64,000 nucleotides of DNA, taken from Rickettsiella massiliensis 20B. GTDB lineage: Bacteria; Pseudomonadota; Gammaproteobacteria; Diplorickettsiales; Diplorickettsiaceae. The notes beneath the pieces were generated by a model that saw only the letters and a program-made list of their open reading frames with translations, did no database searches and was not told the DNA's origin. The position numbers were made by a program, and so were the translations under genes. Positions 10,669-19,429 of the stretch are shown here, piece by piece. The stretch spans positions 620,001-684,000 of the forward strand of contig NZ_AJGC01000001.1 in the NCBI RefSeq assembly GCF_000257395.1, written 5' to 3'. The number at the start of each line of letters is the position of its first letter. Position 1 is the stretch's first letter.

Positions 10669-11709
10669 TCACAGTGATTCATAAAATTTTTGGAATAACC
10701 ATTGTGTATCCACTGGCCCAGGAGCCGCTTCGGGATGAAATTGCACAGAAAAGAAAGGGTATTTTTGATGTTCAATCCCAGCTATGGAATGATCATTTAA
10801 ATTACGAAAAAGAATATTCCAATCTTTCGGTAAAGTCTGCTCAGCAATCGCATAGCCGATGGTTTTGTGAAGTCAGATAACAACGCTGTGTCGACAAATG
10901 TAAACAAGGCTGATTTTGCGAACGATGACCAAAGGCCAACTTATAGGTTTGTGCCCCGGCCGCCAAAGCCATCAATTGAGTGCCTAAACAAATACCAAAA
11001 CAAGGTTTTTTCAAAGCCAATACTTTACGTTCGTGCACCGCAGCGGATCACCCGGACCATTGGAAATAAAGACGCCATCAAAGGCTTCTTCACTATAATC
11101 ATAATCGTACGGAACACGTTTTATTTGGATAGGAAATTGCTGTAAACAACGCAGAATATTCTCTTTAATTCCACAATCGACGACAATAATTTTTTTATTC
11201 CCTTGTCCAAAATACTCTGGGGTACGAATACTTACTTGCTCCACCCAGTTGATGGCATCAAACGCGACAAATTCACTTTGCGGTTGCGCATAAGGGGTGA
11301 TTATCCCGGGTACTACGCCGTGACCACGCAGTGTGTGCGTCAGTGCCCGAGTATCGACTCCCAACAAATACGGAATGTCTTGTTGATCGAGCCATTGCTG
11401 TAAAGATTGTTCCGCTTGATAATGCGTAGGAAACATGGCTAATTCAGAAAGAATGACGCCTTTGACTTGTATTTTGCGTGATTCCCACGTTGTTTGTGCC
11501 GCAACACCGTAATTTCCAATCAATGGATACGTAAAACAAAGTATTTGTCCGGCGTAAGACGGATCGGTGAGTGATTCAACATAACCCACCATTCCGGTAT
11601 TAAAAATGACTTCGCCATGACATTCTTGCTGCAGTCGTGCCGCCGAAGCCAAACCCGAGTAACGTTCGCCACTTTGTAAATAAAGCTGTGCTGGAATTAA
11701 TGAAGACAT
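10669..11709 (-). CDS. carA: Carbamoyl-phosphate synthase small chain, frameshifted
   Basis: CarA is the glutaminase that feeds ammonia to CarB. The N-terminal domain shows '[20 protein letters not shown]'; the class I amidotransferase domain shows '[10 protein letters not shown]', the nucleophile in '[17 protein letters not shown]', 'HRSQNQPCL', '[13 protein letters not shown]' and the catalytic His-Glu in '[11 protein letters not shown]'. Frames change near 11020-11045 and near 10853; after repair the protein runs to TGA 10669. I start at ATG 11709, which overlaps the end of the pyrD remnant by 13 bases; the upstream ribosome site is poor. The phrase HRSQNQPCL...RCYLTSQNH is typical of the CAD-like branch, consistent with carB. 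Confidence 0.9.
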
Positions 11710-12092
11710 AAAAATTTTCGTTGATGATAGTCTAAGGCTAAAAAAGGATTCCACATCATTCCTGTTGCCGATAAGGCTACGTCCGCGCCTGCATCGAGAA
11801 ATTCAATAAAATGTTCGGGTGCAGTAATTCCACCCATGCCCACAATTGCTAATTGCAAGTGGTGGTGTTGATTATAGGCTTGTAAACGACGGATAAAAGA
11901 TAATGCTAAGTCTTTAATTGGATAGCCACTCACACCACTGATTAAACGTTTTCCAAAAACAGGTTGTTGCACTGAATTTAAAACCCGCATCGGTAATGAG
12001 TTGACTGCACTCAGTCCTTGTGCACCGGCTCGTGCCACCGCCTGCAACAGCGTAGCCAATGAATAAGATTCAGGTAACCAACCAATTTTCAC
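11697..12092 (-). pseudogene. pyrD: Class 1 dihydroorotate dehydrogenase, C-terminal remnant
   Basis: Dihydroorotate dehydrogenase oxidises dihydroorotate to orotate with FMN. Only the last ~130 residues exist: 'GLSAVNSLPMRVLN', 'FGKRLISGVSGYPIKDLA', the FMN-phosphate-binding 'AIVGMGGITAPEHF' and 'ALSATGMMWNP'. A full enzyme needs about 300 residues. The in-frame sequence continues recognisably only about four codons upstream of the GTG at 12092 ('SSLVKIGW') and then meets the pnp stop codon 27 bases away, so the 5' half has been deleted. It precedes carA and overlaps it. A complete pyrD elsewhere would be required for UMP synthesis. Confidence 0.8.
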
Positions 12093-12118
12093 CAGCGATG
12101 ATGTGTCATATGATTCGA

Positions 12119-14200
12119 TTATCCTGCTTGTGCTTCGCTTTGCATTTCCACATCTTTCATCGTTAAGCGAACCCGCCCTTGTCTATCGACTTCCAGTACT
12201 TTCACTTTAACGATTTGTCCTTCTTTCACTTTATCGGTGACATTTTCAACGCGTTCATTCGAAATTTGCGAGATATGCACTAATCCATCCCGTCCGGGTA
12301 AGATATTAACAAACGCACCAAAATCCGTCAGCTTGACAACCGGCCCTTCATAAATACGACCGACTTCGACTTCTGCAGTGACTTTTTTAATTCGATCCAG
12401 GGCCGCTTCACACGCTTGTAAATTCGAAGTAGAAATACGCACCAACCCATCGTCACTAATATCGATTAACGTGCCGGTTTCTTCGGTAATGGATCGGATT
12501 GTCGCACCGCCCTTACCAATTAAATCACGAATTTTATCCGGATTAATCTTCAACGTGGTAATACGGGGGGCGTAGGGTGAAACCTCAATCCGCGGTAAAG
12601 GTAACACGTTGTTCATGACACCCAGAATATGATGGCGCCCTTCTTTTGCTTGTTCTAATGCCGCACGTAAAATCTCTTCCGTAATCCCATCAATTTTGAT
12701 ATCCATTTGTAATGCAGTAATCCCTTCCGCCGTGCCCGCTACTTTAAAGTCCATATCGCCTAAGTGATCTTCGTCACCCAGAATATCGGTCAGAACGGCA
12801 AAACGTTCCGCTTCTTTGACTAAGCCCATTGCGATACCCGCGACCGGTTTTTTCAAAGGCACCCCCGCATCCATCAAAGCAAGACTCGCACCACAGACGG
12901 TCGCCATCGAACTCGAACCATTGGATTCTGTAATCTCCGAAACGATACGTAACACATAAGGAAAATCGGATTCGCTGGGTAATACGGCCCGCAAAGCGCG
13001 TTTCGCTAAATTACCGTGACCAATCTCACGTCGTTTTGGACTGCCGACTTGACCCGTTTCTCCAACACTGTAAGGTGGGAAATTATAGTGCAGCATAAAG
13101 GTTTCACGCCCTTCACCATCCAGTGCTTCAACTATTTGTGCATCCCGATCAGTACCTAAAGTAGCCACCACAATTGCTTGAGTTTCGCCTCGTGTAAACA
13201 AAACGGAACCATGCGTACGGGGTAAAAATCCAGGAGAAATAGTGATAGGCCGGACCGTTTTTTGATCCCGTCCATCGATTCGTGGCAATCCATTTAAAAT
13301 ACGTTCACGCACACAACGTTCTTCAAGCGCCGCAAGGCAATCAAGAACCGCTTTTTCGGTAACTCCTTTTTCTTCATCCATCCATTTTTGACACGCTTTT
13401 TCTTGCAACGCATCCAATTGCGTTTTGCGACTGATTTTCTCAGCAACCTGATAGATGCTTTCTAATTCCGCCTGCGGCTGAGAGGCTTCTGGCGTAGACC
13501 ATTCCCAAGAAGGATTTCCCGCTTCAGCAACCAATTCTTTAATGGCTTGAATAGCCGGTTGCATGGTTTGATGCCCAAACAGAATTGCGCCTAACATGGC
13601 GTCTTCTGAAAGTTCAGCGGCCTGTGATTCGACCATCAATACCGCACTTTCCGTTCCAGCCACCACTAAGTCAAGCTCAGAGTTTTCCAGTGCCTTGAAC
13701 GTTGGATTCAGTTGATATCCACCTTTTATGTAACCCACTCTCACCGCAGCAATTGGCCCCTTAAAAGGTAAGCCTGACAAAGCTAATGCTGCCGAAGCGC
13801 CTAACATCGCTGGGATATCGGCATTGATTTCGGGATTAGAAGACAGTACTGTCGCGACAATTTGCACTTCATGACGGAAGGTTTCTGGGAAAAGAGGGCG
13901 AATCGGACGATCAATCAATCGCGAAGTCAAAATTTCTTTTTCCGTTGGGCGGCCTTCTCGCTTAAAATAGCCTCCCGGTACCCGGCCGGCGGCGTAACTA
14001 CGCTCTTGATAATGGACCGTCAACGGGAAAAAATCGCTGGGTTTCTCATGGGGAGAGGGTTTACGCCCAACCACCGTGACTAACACGGTGGTACCCTCTA
14101 ACGTCACGACCACGGCGGCCGTTGCTTGACGAGCCACTGTCCCTGTTTCGAGGGTGACTTGGTGTGTACCGAGTTCAAATACTTTCTTTAGGGGTTTCAT
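12119..14200 (-). CDS. pnp: Polyribonucleotide nucleotidyltransferase (PNPase)
   Basis: PNPase degrades RNA from the 3' end by phosphorolysis and works with RNase E. The intact ~693-residue protein has two RNase PH domains (from '[18 protein letters not shown]' and from '[21 protein letters not shown]', with '[18 protein letters not shown]'), a KH domain ('[17 protein letters not shown]') and a C-terminal S1 domain ('[18 protein letters not shown]'). ATG 14200 gives MKPLKK; a GTG at 14206 is closer to the AAGGAAGG ribosome site and cannot be excluded. rpsO lies directly upstream, the classical order. This is one of the longest unbroken genes in the window. Confidence 0.97.
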   Translation of the reverse strand: MKPLKKVFELGTHQVTLETGTVARQATAAVVVTLEGTTVLVTVVGRKPSPHEKPSDFFPLTVHYQERSYAAGRVPGGYFKREGRPTEKEILTSRLIDRPIRPLFPETFRHEVQIVATVLSSNPEINADIPAMLGASAALALSGLPFKGPIAAVRVGYIKGGYQLNPTFKALENSELDLVVAGTESAVLMVESQAAELSEDAMLGAILFGHQTMQPAIQAIKELVAEAGNPSWEWSTPEASQPQAELESIYQVAEKISRKTQLDALQEKACQKWMDEEKGVTEKAVLDCLAALEERCVRERILNGLPRIDGRDQKTVRPITISPGFLPRTHGSVLFTRGETQAIVVATLGTDRDAQIVEALDGEGRETFMLHYNFPPYSVGETGQVGSPKRREIGHGNLAKRALRAVLPSESDFPYVLRIVSEITESNGSSSMATVCGASLALMDAGVPLKKPVAGIAMGLVKEAERFAVLTDILGDEDHLGDMDFKVAGTAEGITALQMDIKIDGITEEILRAALEQAKEGRHHILGVMNNVLPLPRIEVSPYAPRITTLKINPDKIRDLIGKGGATIRSITEETGTLIDISDDGLVRISTSNLQACEAALDRIKKVTAEVEVGRIYEGPVVKLTDFGAFVNILPGRDGLVHISQISNERVENVTDKVKEGQIVKVKVLEVDRQGRVRLTMKDVEMQSEAQAG

Positions 14201-14280
14201 TAACACGCTTACCTTCCTTCAACAAGAACAAAATGGGCTAAACAATTCAGCCGCTTAAGACAAAAAATAACATCAATCAC

Positions 14281-14308
14281 AGAGTCGAGCGTTTTCACAC
14301 TCGACTCT
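14281..14308 (-). promoter_or_regulatory. Perfect hairpin in the pnp leader
   Basis: AGAGTCGAG and CTCGACTCT form a perfect 9-bp stem around a 10-base loop in the rpsO-pnp spacer, about 80 bases before the pnp start. No T-tract follows on the minus strand, so it is not a simple terminator. In E. coli an RNase III hairpin in this place controls pnp autoregulation; a similar role here is an inference from position. Confidence 0.5.
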
Positions 14309-14355
14309 TCATGAGGTGACAAAAAATCACGCAGGGTGACTAAATGCACAAACAG

Positions 14356-14376
14356 AAAAAGGCCTCATAAAGACCT
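14356..14376 (-). terminator. Weak terminator-like hairpin after rpsO
   Basis: On the minus strand AGGTC-TTTATGA-GGCCT, with one G-T wobble, is followed by TTTTTC. It lies about 28 bases after the rpsO stop. A partial terminator between rpsO and pnp is known in E. coli; here the stem is only five pairs, so termination would be incomplete. Confidence 0.4.
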
Positions 14377-14403
14377 AAATTACGAAGAAAAATCCATCGA
14401 TCG

Positions 14404-14662
14404 TTAACCACGCAAACCGAGTTGTTTAATAAGGTTAGAATAACGCTGAGTATCTACTTTTTTCAGATATTTTAACAATCTACGACGTAATGCGACTTTC
14501 TTCAGCAAGCCTTGTCGTGAATGATTATCTTTTTTTATGGGTTTGGAAGTGGCCATTGAGTAGTTCAATGGACTTAGATAACAAAGCGACCTGGACTTCG
14601 GCTGACCCGGTGTCTCCTGGTGCACGCTGATATTTTTCCACAATTTCACTTTTAACCAACAT
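14404..14662 (-). CDS. rpsO: Ribosomal protein S15, one homopolymer frameshift
   Basis: S15 binds 16S rRNA early in 30S assembly. From ATG 14662 (AGAAGG four bases upstream) the N-terminus reads '[20 protein letters not shown]' and continues as '[20 protein letters not shown]'; after a run of seven bases at 14530-14536 the other frame gives '[20 protein letters not shown]'. Removing one base from the run joins THKK to DNHSRQG and yields an 85-residue protein of normal length. S15 is practically universal, so this indel is best explained as a sequencing error. Confidence 0.93.
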
Positions 14663-14867
14663 AAAACCTTCTACCTCTTCTTAATGAATGTCGCTATTGT
14701 ATGCATAATTGCTGTGGCTGACAAGGTTTATTTATCATAAATTAAGATCATAAGATACCTTTTTTTCATGAGGAGTACGAATAAGACTGACAAAACTTTT
14801 TATCAGAAGTATCCTCTGTTTTCCACGACCACTTGTTAAAAAGTAGGTGTTAAGCCGACATAAAAAT

Positions 14868-14885
14868 TTTCGAAGCGCTTCGAAA
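14868..14885. promoter_or_regulatory. 18-bp perfect palindrome, candidate repressor operator
   Basis: TTTCGAAGCGCTTCGAAA is a perfect palindrome located 110 bases before the start of an S24-type repressor relic and 205 bases before rpsO in the other direction. Phage-like HTH repressors bind such dyads near their own promoter. The link is inferred from position only. Confidence 0.4.
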
Positions 14886-14995
14886 CGGTTTTAGCCTTAA
14901 AATTGCTTATTATTCGTCTTTACTTCAGCTTCAATACCAGAAATAATAGGCCCTCGCTAACAAAATCATCACCGATCAAGAAAGTGAATAACGAT

Positions 14996-15600
14996 ATGAA
15001 AAATACTAGCATCAGTGTCATTCTGAAGGGGTTAATGGCGGAGCTGGGGATCAATGAATCGGAACTTGCGCGACGCACAGGGATTGGGCAGCCTGTAGTG
15101 ATAACCCAAAGGTTGCGACATTAAGCCCAATTGCAAACTTCTTTGCAATTTCCATCAGCCAGTTGATCGGTGATGAACCCTTGCCCGCAGACCGAATCCC
15201 CGGAACCTTCAATCCGGATGCACAAGGCTGGCGTCAGTTACCGGTTTTATCTTGGAATCAAGCCATTACCTGGCCTAACCTGCCGATAAAATCGAATCCT
15301 TTACCGACGATATCCACTGACATTGAGCTGAGTCCGCATGCCTACGCCCTGGCTGTGCGCGATACCACCATGGAACCACGCTTTCCAGAAGGAACCGTCC
15401 TCCTGATTGAACCGAAATTACAGCCGAGTAATTTAGATTTTGCAATCGTTCATATCGAAGGGCATGAACTCCCCAATTTTAAACAAATCCTAATTGATGG
15501 TGATCATATCATTTTAAAACCATTGAATTCCGATTTTAAAACCTTCCTCTTGGACAGACCGCATCGTTTTTCATTTACAACAATTCATTTGAATTATTAA
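14996..15600 (+). pseudogene. XRE/S24 (LexA-like, C2-type) repressor, disabled
   Basis: The N-terminus 'LMAELGINESELARRTGIGQP' is an XRE helix-turn-helix start; the C-terminal part has the S24 peptidase fold ('AYALAVRDTTMEPRFPEGT', 'FKQILIDGDHIILKPLN'). Between them, near 15098-15102, about ten codons that should include the DNA recognition helix are missing and the frame changes, so the two halves read in different frames. This is not a homopolymer event. In addition, the position of the catalytic serine (usually D-S-M) reads T-T-M, so self-cleavage would be impaired; the candidate lysine in NFKQI is kept. The gene ends inside the start of the nth remnant. Confidence 0.75.
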
Positions 15601-16086
15601 TCGCGGTGATTCTTTCCGCACAGGCAACCGACAAAGCCGTCAACAAGGCCACTGAACGATTATTTTTGGTGGCCAATACTCCAGAAAAAATCCTAGCGTT
15701 CGAAAAATATTATTAAAACGTGCGCGATTTTGGTCAGCGATTACGCTTCTTGCGTTCCTGCACAACGTGAAGCCCTCGAAACGCTCCCGGGTGTCGGTCG
15801 AAAAACCGCAAACGTGGTCTTAAACGTTGCCTTTGGTCAACCCACACTTGCTGTCGATACACATATTTTTCGTGTCGCTAACCGCACTGGCTTAGCTAAA
15901 GAAAAAACACCGCTTGCGGTAGAAAAAAAACTTCTTGAACGCATCCCTCAAAATTACCTGATGTCGGCGCATCATTGGCTTATCCTTCATGGACGATACA
16001 CCTGTTTAGCACGTCAGCCACGGTGTGGATCTTGCTGTCTTGCAGACTTATGTGCATTCTCTCGCACCGCACTCAAATCAGCGTAA
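15588..16086 (+). pseudogene. nth: Endonuclease III remnant
   Basis: Endonuclease III removes oxidised pyrimidines from DNA. The sequence begins in mid-protein with '[15 protein letters not shown]', breaks near 15712-15722 where about 25-30 residues are missing, and resumes with the HhH-GPD motif 'LETLPGVGRKTANVVLN', catalytic-Asp region 'AVDTHIFRV', 'HHWLILHGRYTC' and the Fe-S cluster cysteines 'CLARQPRCGSCCLADLC'. The N-terminal ~30 codons are replaced by the end of the repressor gene. Two separate losses make function unlikely. Its end overlaps the end of hemC by nine bases. Confidence 0.8.
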
Positions 16087-17007
16087 ATTAGCTAAGATTT
16101 GTGCGGCACCCTGCGCTAATAATCGTTGCGCCACGAAAACGCCCAGTTCCTCTGCCTCTTCAATCGAGCGAGCGGCCTGCGCTCTAATTTGTAATTTTCC
16201 ATCAGGTGTGGCGACTAAACCTTGTAAATGGAGTGATTGATCGTCGATACACGTCGCATACGCTGCGATTGGAACTTGGCAACCCCCGTTTAAAGTACGG
16301 CTTAATGCGCGTTCTGCGGTGACACAACGCTGAGTGGGCGCATGATTAAGCAGCTCAATGAGTGCTCTAACTTGCTTATCGTCTTCACGACATTCGACGC
16401 CTAACGCACCTTGGCCTGGAGCCGATAAAAAATCTTCGATATTTAAGTATTGCTGAATAAAAGCGGTTTTCTGTAAGCGCAGGAGACCCGCCGCGGCCAG
16501 AACAATAGCATCGTACTCACCCTGCATCCACTTTGCTAAACGCGTTTCAACATTGCCACGCAGCAATTTCACCGCAATATCCGGGCGTAAAGAGTGAATT
16601 TGAGCTGGGCGTCTCAGACTCGAAGAACCTAAGCAAGCCCCTTGCGGTAAAGTGTTTAATGTCATCCCAGGCAATGCCACCAAAACATCTCGCGGATCAT
16701 CACGTCGACAAATCGCACCCAAAAATAAACCCGGTTCCAAATGCATAGGAACATCTTTCATCGAATGCACCGCCAAATCGGCTTGCCCAGACAGTAAAGC
16801 TTTTTCTAATTCTTTGACAAACAGTCCTTTGCCACCAATTTTGTTTAAAGCAATTTGTTGACGTCTATCCCCTTCTGTCACGAAAGGGAGTAATTCAATA
16901 CGTAATTGAGGAGCGCGTTGTTCGAGTTGTTGTTTGATAAAATTCGCTTGCCAATAGGCCAGAGGACTTTTTCGGGTCGCGATTCGCAGACAGGCTTTGG
17001 CTTTCAA
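16078..17007 (-). CDS. hemC: Porphobilinogen deaminase (hydroxymethylbilane synthase)
   Basis: HemC polymerises four porphobilinogens to hydroxymethylbilane in the cytoplasm for haem synthesis. The intact 309-residue protein has 'RIATRKSPLAYWQA', 'GDRRQQ', 'GGKGLFVKELEKALL', 'AVHSMKDVP', 'GSSSLRRPAQ' and the dipyrromethane cofactor cysteine in 'LNGGCQVPIAAYA'. Length and motifs are normal. It stands alone here: downstream it converges with nth and upstream it follows the acyltransferase gene by 12 bases, so these two probably share a transcript. Confidence 0.97.
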   Translation of the reverse strand: MKAKACLRIATRKSPLAYWQANFIKQQLEQRAPQLRIELLPFVTEGDRRQQIALNKIGGKGLFVKELEKALLSGQADLAVHSMKDVPMHLEPGLFLGAICRRDDPRDVLVALPGMTLNTLPQGACLGSSSLRRPAQIHSLRPDIAVKLLRGNVETRLAKWMQGEYDAIVLAAAGLLRLQKTAFIQQYLNIEDFLSAPGQGALGVECREDDKQVRALIELLNHAPTQRCVTAERALSRTLNGGCQVPIAAYATCIDDQSLHLQGLVATPDGKLQIRAQAARSIEEAEELGVFVAQRLLAQGAAQILANLR

Positions 17008-17019
17008 GTGATGAATACC

Positions 17020-17922
17020 TTAAGAACGTTCGTGCAACATACGTTGCAATTCACTCATCCGTTGATCTTTTTCTTTCCATAATGCATCAAGTTTCCGTTG
17101 AAAACGAACACGAAAGGAACGATCGTGCTGATAATCGCCTCGATACTCCTGAGTAATGGCTATAGGCTGAACGTGGACCACAATCTTTTTTATTTTTCCT
17201 CTTAAAAACTCCCACAAACTCTTTTTTTCCGCCGGGTAGACAATGGTCACATCTAAAATTGTAGTAAAGACATCGCCTAACACCGTTAAACTAAATGCAA
17301 TCCCAGCCGCTTTAGGATGTAACAAATGTTGATATGGCGATCGTTGTGTCACGCGCTTTTCTTCAGTAAAACGTGTCCCTTCAATAAAATTCGCTACGGT
17401 CGTGGGGATCGCGCGGAATCGCCGACAAGCGCGCTTCGTCTCTTCTATATCTTTATTTTTTCGTTCCGGATGCTTCGCTAACGTCGATTTACTCGGTCGA
17501 TGCACGAAGGGAAATCCCAATAACCAACACGCCCAACTCGCAAAAGGTAAGGTCCAAAGCAGTTCTCTTTTTAAGAAAAACTTTAACGGCGGGATCTTGT
17601 GATTAAAAATACGCTGCAAAACCAAAATATCGGTCCAAGATTGGTGATTGGCCACAAGCAGATACCAATGATGTGGACTTAATTTTTCAAGACCGGTCAC
17701 TTGCCACTCAATGGGGGTTGTCACTTGTTGTAAATAATAATTGGTTTGGATCCAATAAACTGGCAAACGCTCCATAATTTGTTTACACATCCGCTGCCAG
17801 CATTTAATCGGAATAAGATAACAAAACAAGCCAAATAATGCGAGCGGGATAAACCACAAGATAAGAATAACCAAGTAGAGTATCGCAACCACTGTGGCTC
17901 TTAAATGACTTAGTAATGACAT
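17020..17922 (-). CDS. PlsC/YihG-like acyltransferase
   Basis: This 300-residue protein starts with a hydrophobic double segment (residues ~8-45) and carries the HX4D acyltransferase motif in 'VANHQSWTDILVLQ' and the glycerophosphate-binding block 'NFIEGTRFTEEKR'. It probably transfers an acyl chain to lysophosphatidic acid or a related lysophospholipid at the inner membrane. Length and the long polar C-terminal region fit the YihG branch better than the short housekeeping PlsC. The frame is intact and runs in the same direction as hemC. Confidence 0.85.
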   Translation of the reverse strand: MSLLSHLRATVVAILYLVILILWFIPLALFGLFCYLIPIKCWQRMCKQIMERLPVYWIQTNYYLQQVTTPIEWQVTGLEKLSPHHWYLLVANHQSWTDILVLQRIFNHKIPPLKFFLKRELLWTLPFASWACWLLGFPFVHRPSKSTLAKHPERKNKDIEETKRACRRFRAIPTTVANFIEGTRFTEEKRVTQRSPYQHLLHPKAAGIAFSLTVLGDVFTTILDVTIVYPAEKKSLWEFLRGKIKKIVVHVQPIAITQEYRGDYQHDRSFRVRFQRKLDALWKEKDQRMSELQRMLHERS

Positions 17923-18035
17923 GATGACTTAGAATAAAAAGGGGGACCCTAACTATCACCGTTGTTTAGAGTTTTATCCGCATAAAAATAAGGTAGTAGG
18001 CGTCCTCATGAATAAACGATAACTTCATTTCGCTG

Positions 18036-19235
18036 TTAAGCATTGGTTTTTTCAAACCAACGACTTGTATGATCGATCAATTTACGCCATACGCCCCCTT
18101 TACTTACCTCTTCTAAAGCAATCAAAGGCGCTTGCGCGATTGTCTTATCATTCAATACGACTTGGATTTCACCGACTTTTTCACCTTTTTTAATCGGTGC
18201 GGATAAGTTAGGAGTGAACGTTAATTTATTCTTCATTCCGCTGTTTCGCCCGACAGGAACCGTAGCATACAGGCCACGTGCCACGCCCACCGAAACCCGT
18301 GATCGATCACCAAACCAAATTCGTGCCGTCGTTAAGGGCGTATTTGCGTTATATAGTTTTACCGACTGAAAAAAACGGAAGCCATAGGTTAATAATTTCT
18401 GGCTATCTTGTGCACGCATTTCATCAGAAGGTGCGCCCATCACAATTGAAATGAGACGCATATTGTCTTTATGACCCGAAGCCGCTAAACAATAACCCGC
18501 TTCACTCGTATGACCGGTTTTAATGCCGTCGACATTCGGATCACGCCAGAGCAAACGATTGCGGTTAGCTTGTCGAATTCCATTATAGGTAAACCATTTT
18601 TGTGAGTACCATTTATAGTCTTCTGGAAAATCGAGAATTAAGGCACGTGCTAAAATCGCCATATCACGTGCTGAACTGTAATGGTTTGGATCCGGCAAAC
18701 CATCGACATCGACAAAATGAGTTTGCGTCATACCTAAATGAGCTGCTTCTTGATTCATTAAACTCACAAAGGATTCTTGACTTCCCGCAATGTATTCAGC
18801 CATTGCCACACACGCATCATTTCCGGAGTCAACAATAATACCCTGCATTAAGTCACGGACAGGTACTTTATCCCCCACTTTCACAAACATCTTAGAACCA
18901 CCGGTTTTCCAAGCCGATTCACTAATCATCACCGGATCATCTAGATGAATTCTTCCTTCTTTGAGCGCCTGTGAAATGACATAAGAAGTCATCATCTTCG
19001 TCAAACTGGCCGGAGCTAAACGCTCATCAATATTGTGACTCGCCAGAATATGGCCACTATACGTATCCATGAGCAAATACGCTTTCGCATCGACATTGGG
19101 CGCAACCGGCGTTAACGTCGGTGACGCGGCAGACGGTGCGGTAATGGGAATGATGGGATCAGCCTGGGTAAGCGGGCTCATCACAACAAACACCATTGCC
19201 AAAAAAGAGGAAAGAAATAAACGTGGCTTAGACAT
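18036..19235 (-). CDS. dacA: D-alanyl-D-alanine carboxypeptidase, PBP5/6 type
   Basis: This penicillin-binding protein trims the terminal D-alanine from peptidoglycan stem peptides in the periplasm. A signal peptide spans residues 1-25 (hydrophobic 'FLAMVFVVM', cleavage after TQA). The three active-site motifs are S-L-T-K at 77-80, S-G-N in 'VDSGNDACVAM' and K-T-G in 'DGIKTGHTSEAGY'. The C-terminal beta domain ends with an amphipathic stretch ('WRKLIDHTSRWFEK') that usually anchors the enzyme to the membrane. The 399-residue length is normal and the frame intact. Confidence 0.95.
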   Translation of the reverse strand: MSKPRLFLSSFLAMVFVVMSPLTQADPIIPITAPSAASPTLTPVAPNVDAKAYLLMDTYSGHILASHNIDERLAPASLTKMMTSYVISQALKEGRIHLDDPVMISESAWKTGGSKMFVKVGDKVPVRDLMQGIIVDSGNDACVAMAEYIAGSQESFVSLMNQEAAHLGMTQTHFVDVDGLPDPNHYSSARDMAILARALILDFPEDYKWYSQKWFTYNGIRQANRNRLLWRDPNVDGIKTGHTSEAGYCLAASGHKDNMRLISIVMGAPSDEMRAQDSQKLLTYGFRFFQSVKLYNANTPLTTARIWFGDRSRVSVGVARGLYATVPVGRNSGMKNKLTFTPNLSAPIKKGEKVGEIQVVLNDKTIAQAPLIALEEVSKGGVWRKLIDHTSRWFEKTNA

Positions 19236-19429
19236 ACTAGGGCCCTAGTTAACAAAGAATAAAAGTCAAATCATTATCACAATCTGCTTTATTGTAATGC
19301 CTGAGCAAGATACTGCAAGCGGGAAATTTAATAAGAAACTGGCTAATCTCTAAAAAAGATTGTGTTCAGATTTTCTTTTTCTCGTGTTACGATCCATTCA
19401 AACCAACGTTTAGGGTTGTTTTCACGGCA

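Noticed and set aside
641-19312. CCTGAGCAAGATA present upstream of the methyltransferase gene and upstream of dacA
   Set aside because: A 13-base match in 64 kb without symmetry or matching context is not enough to claim a shared site.
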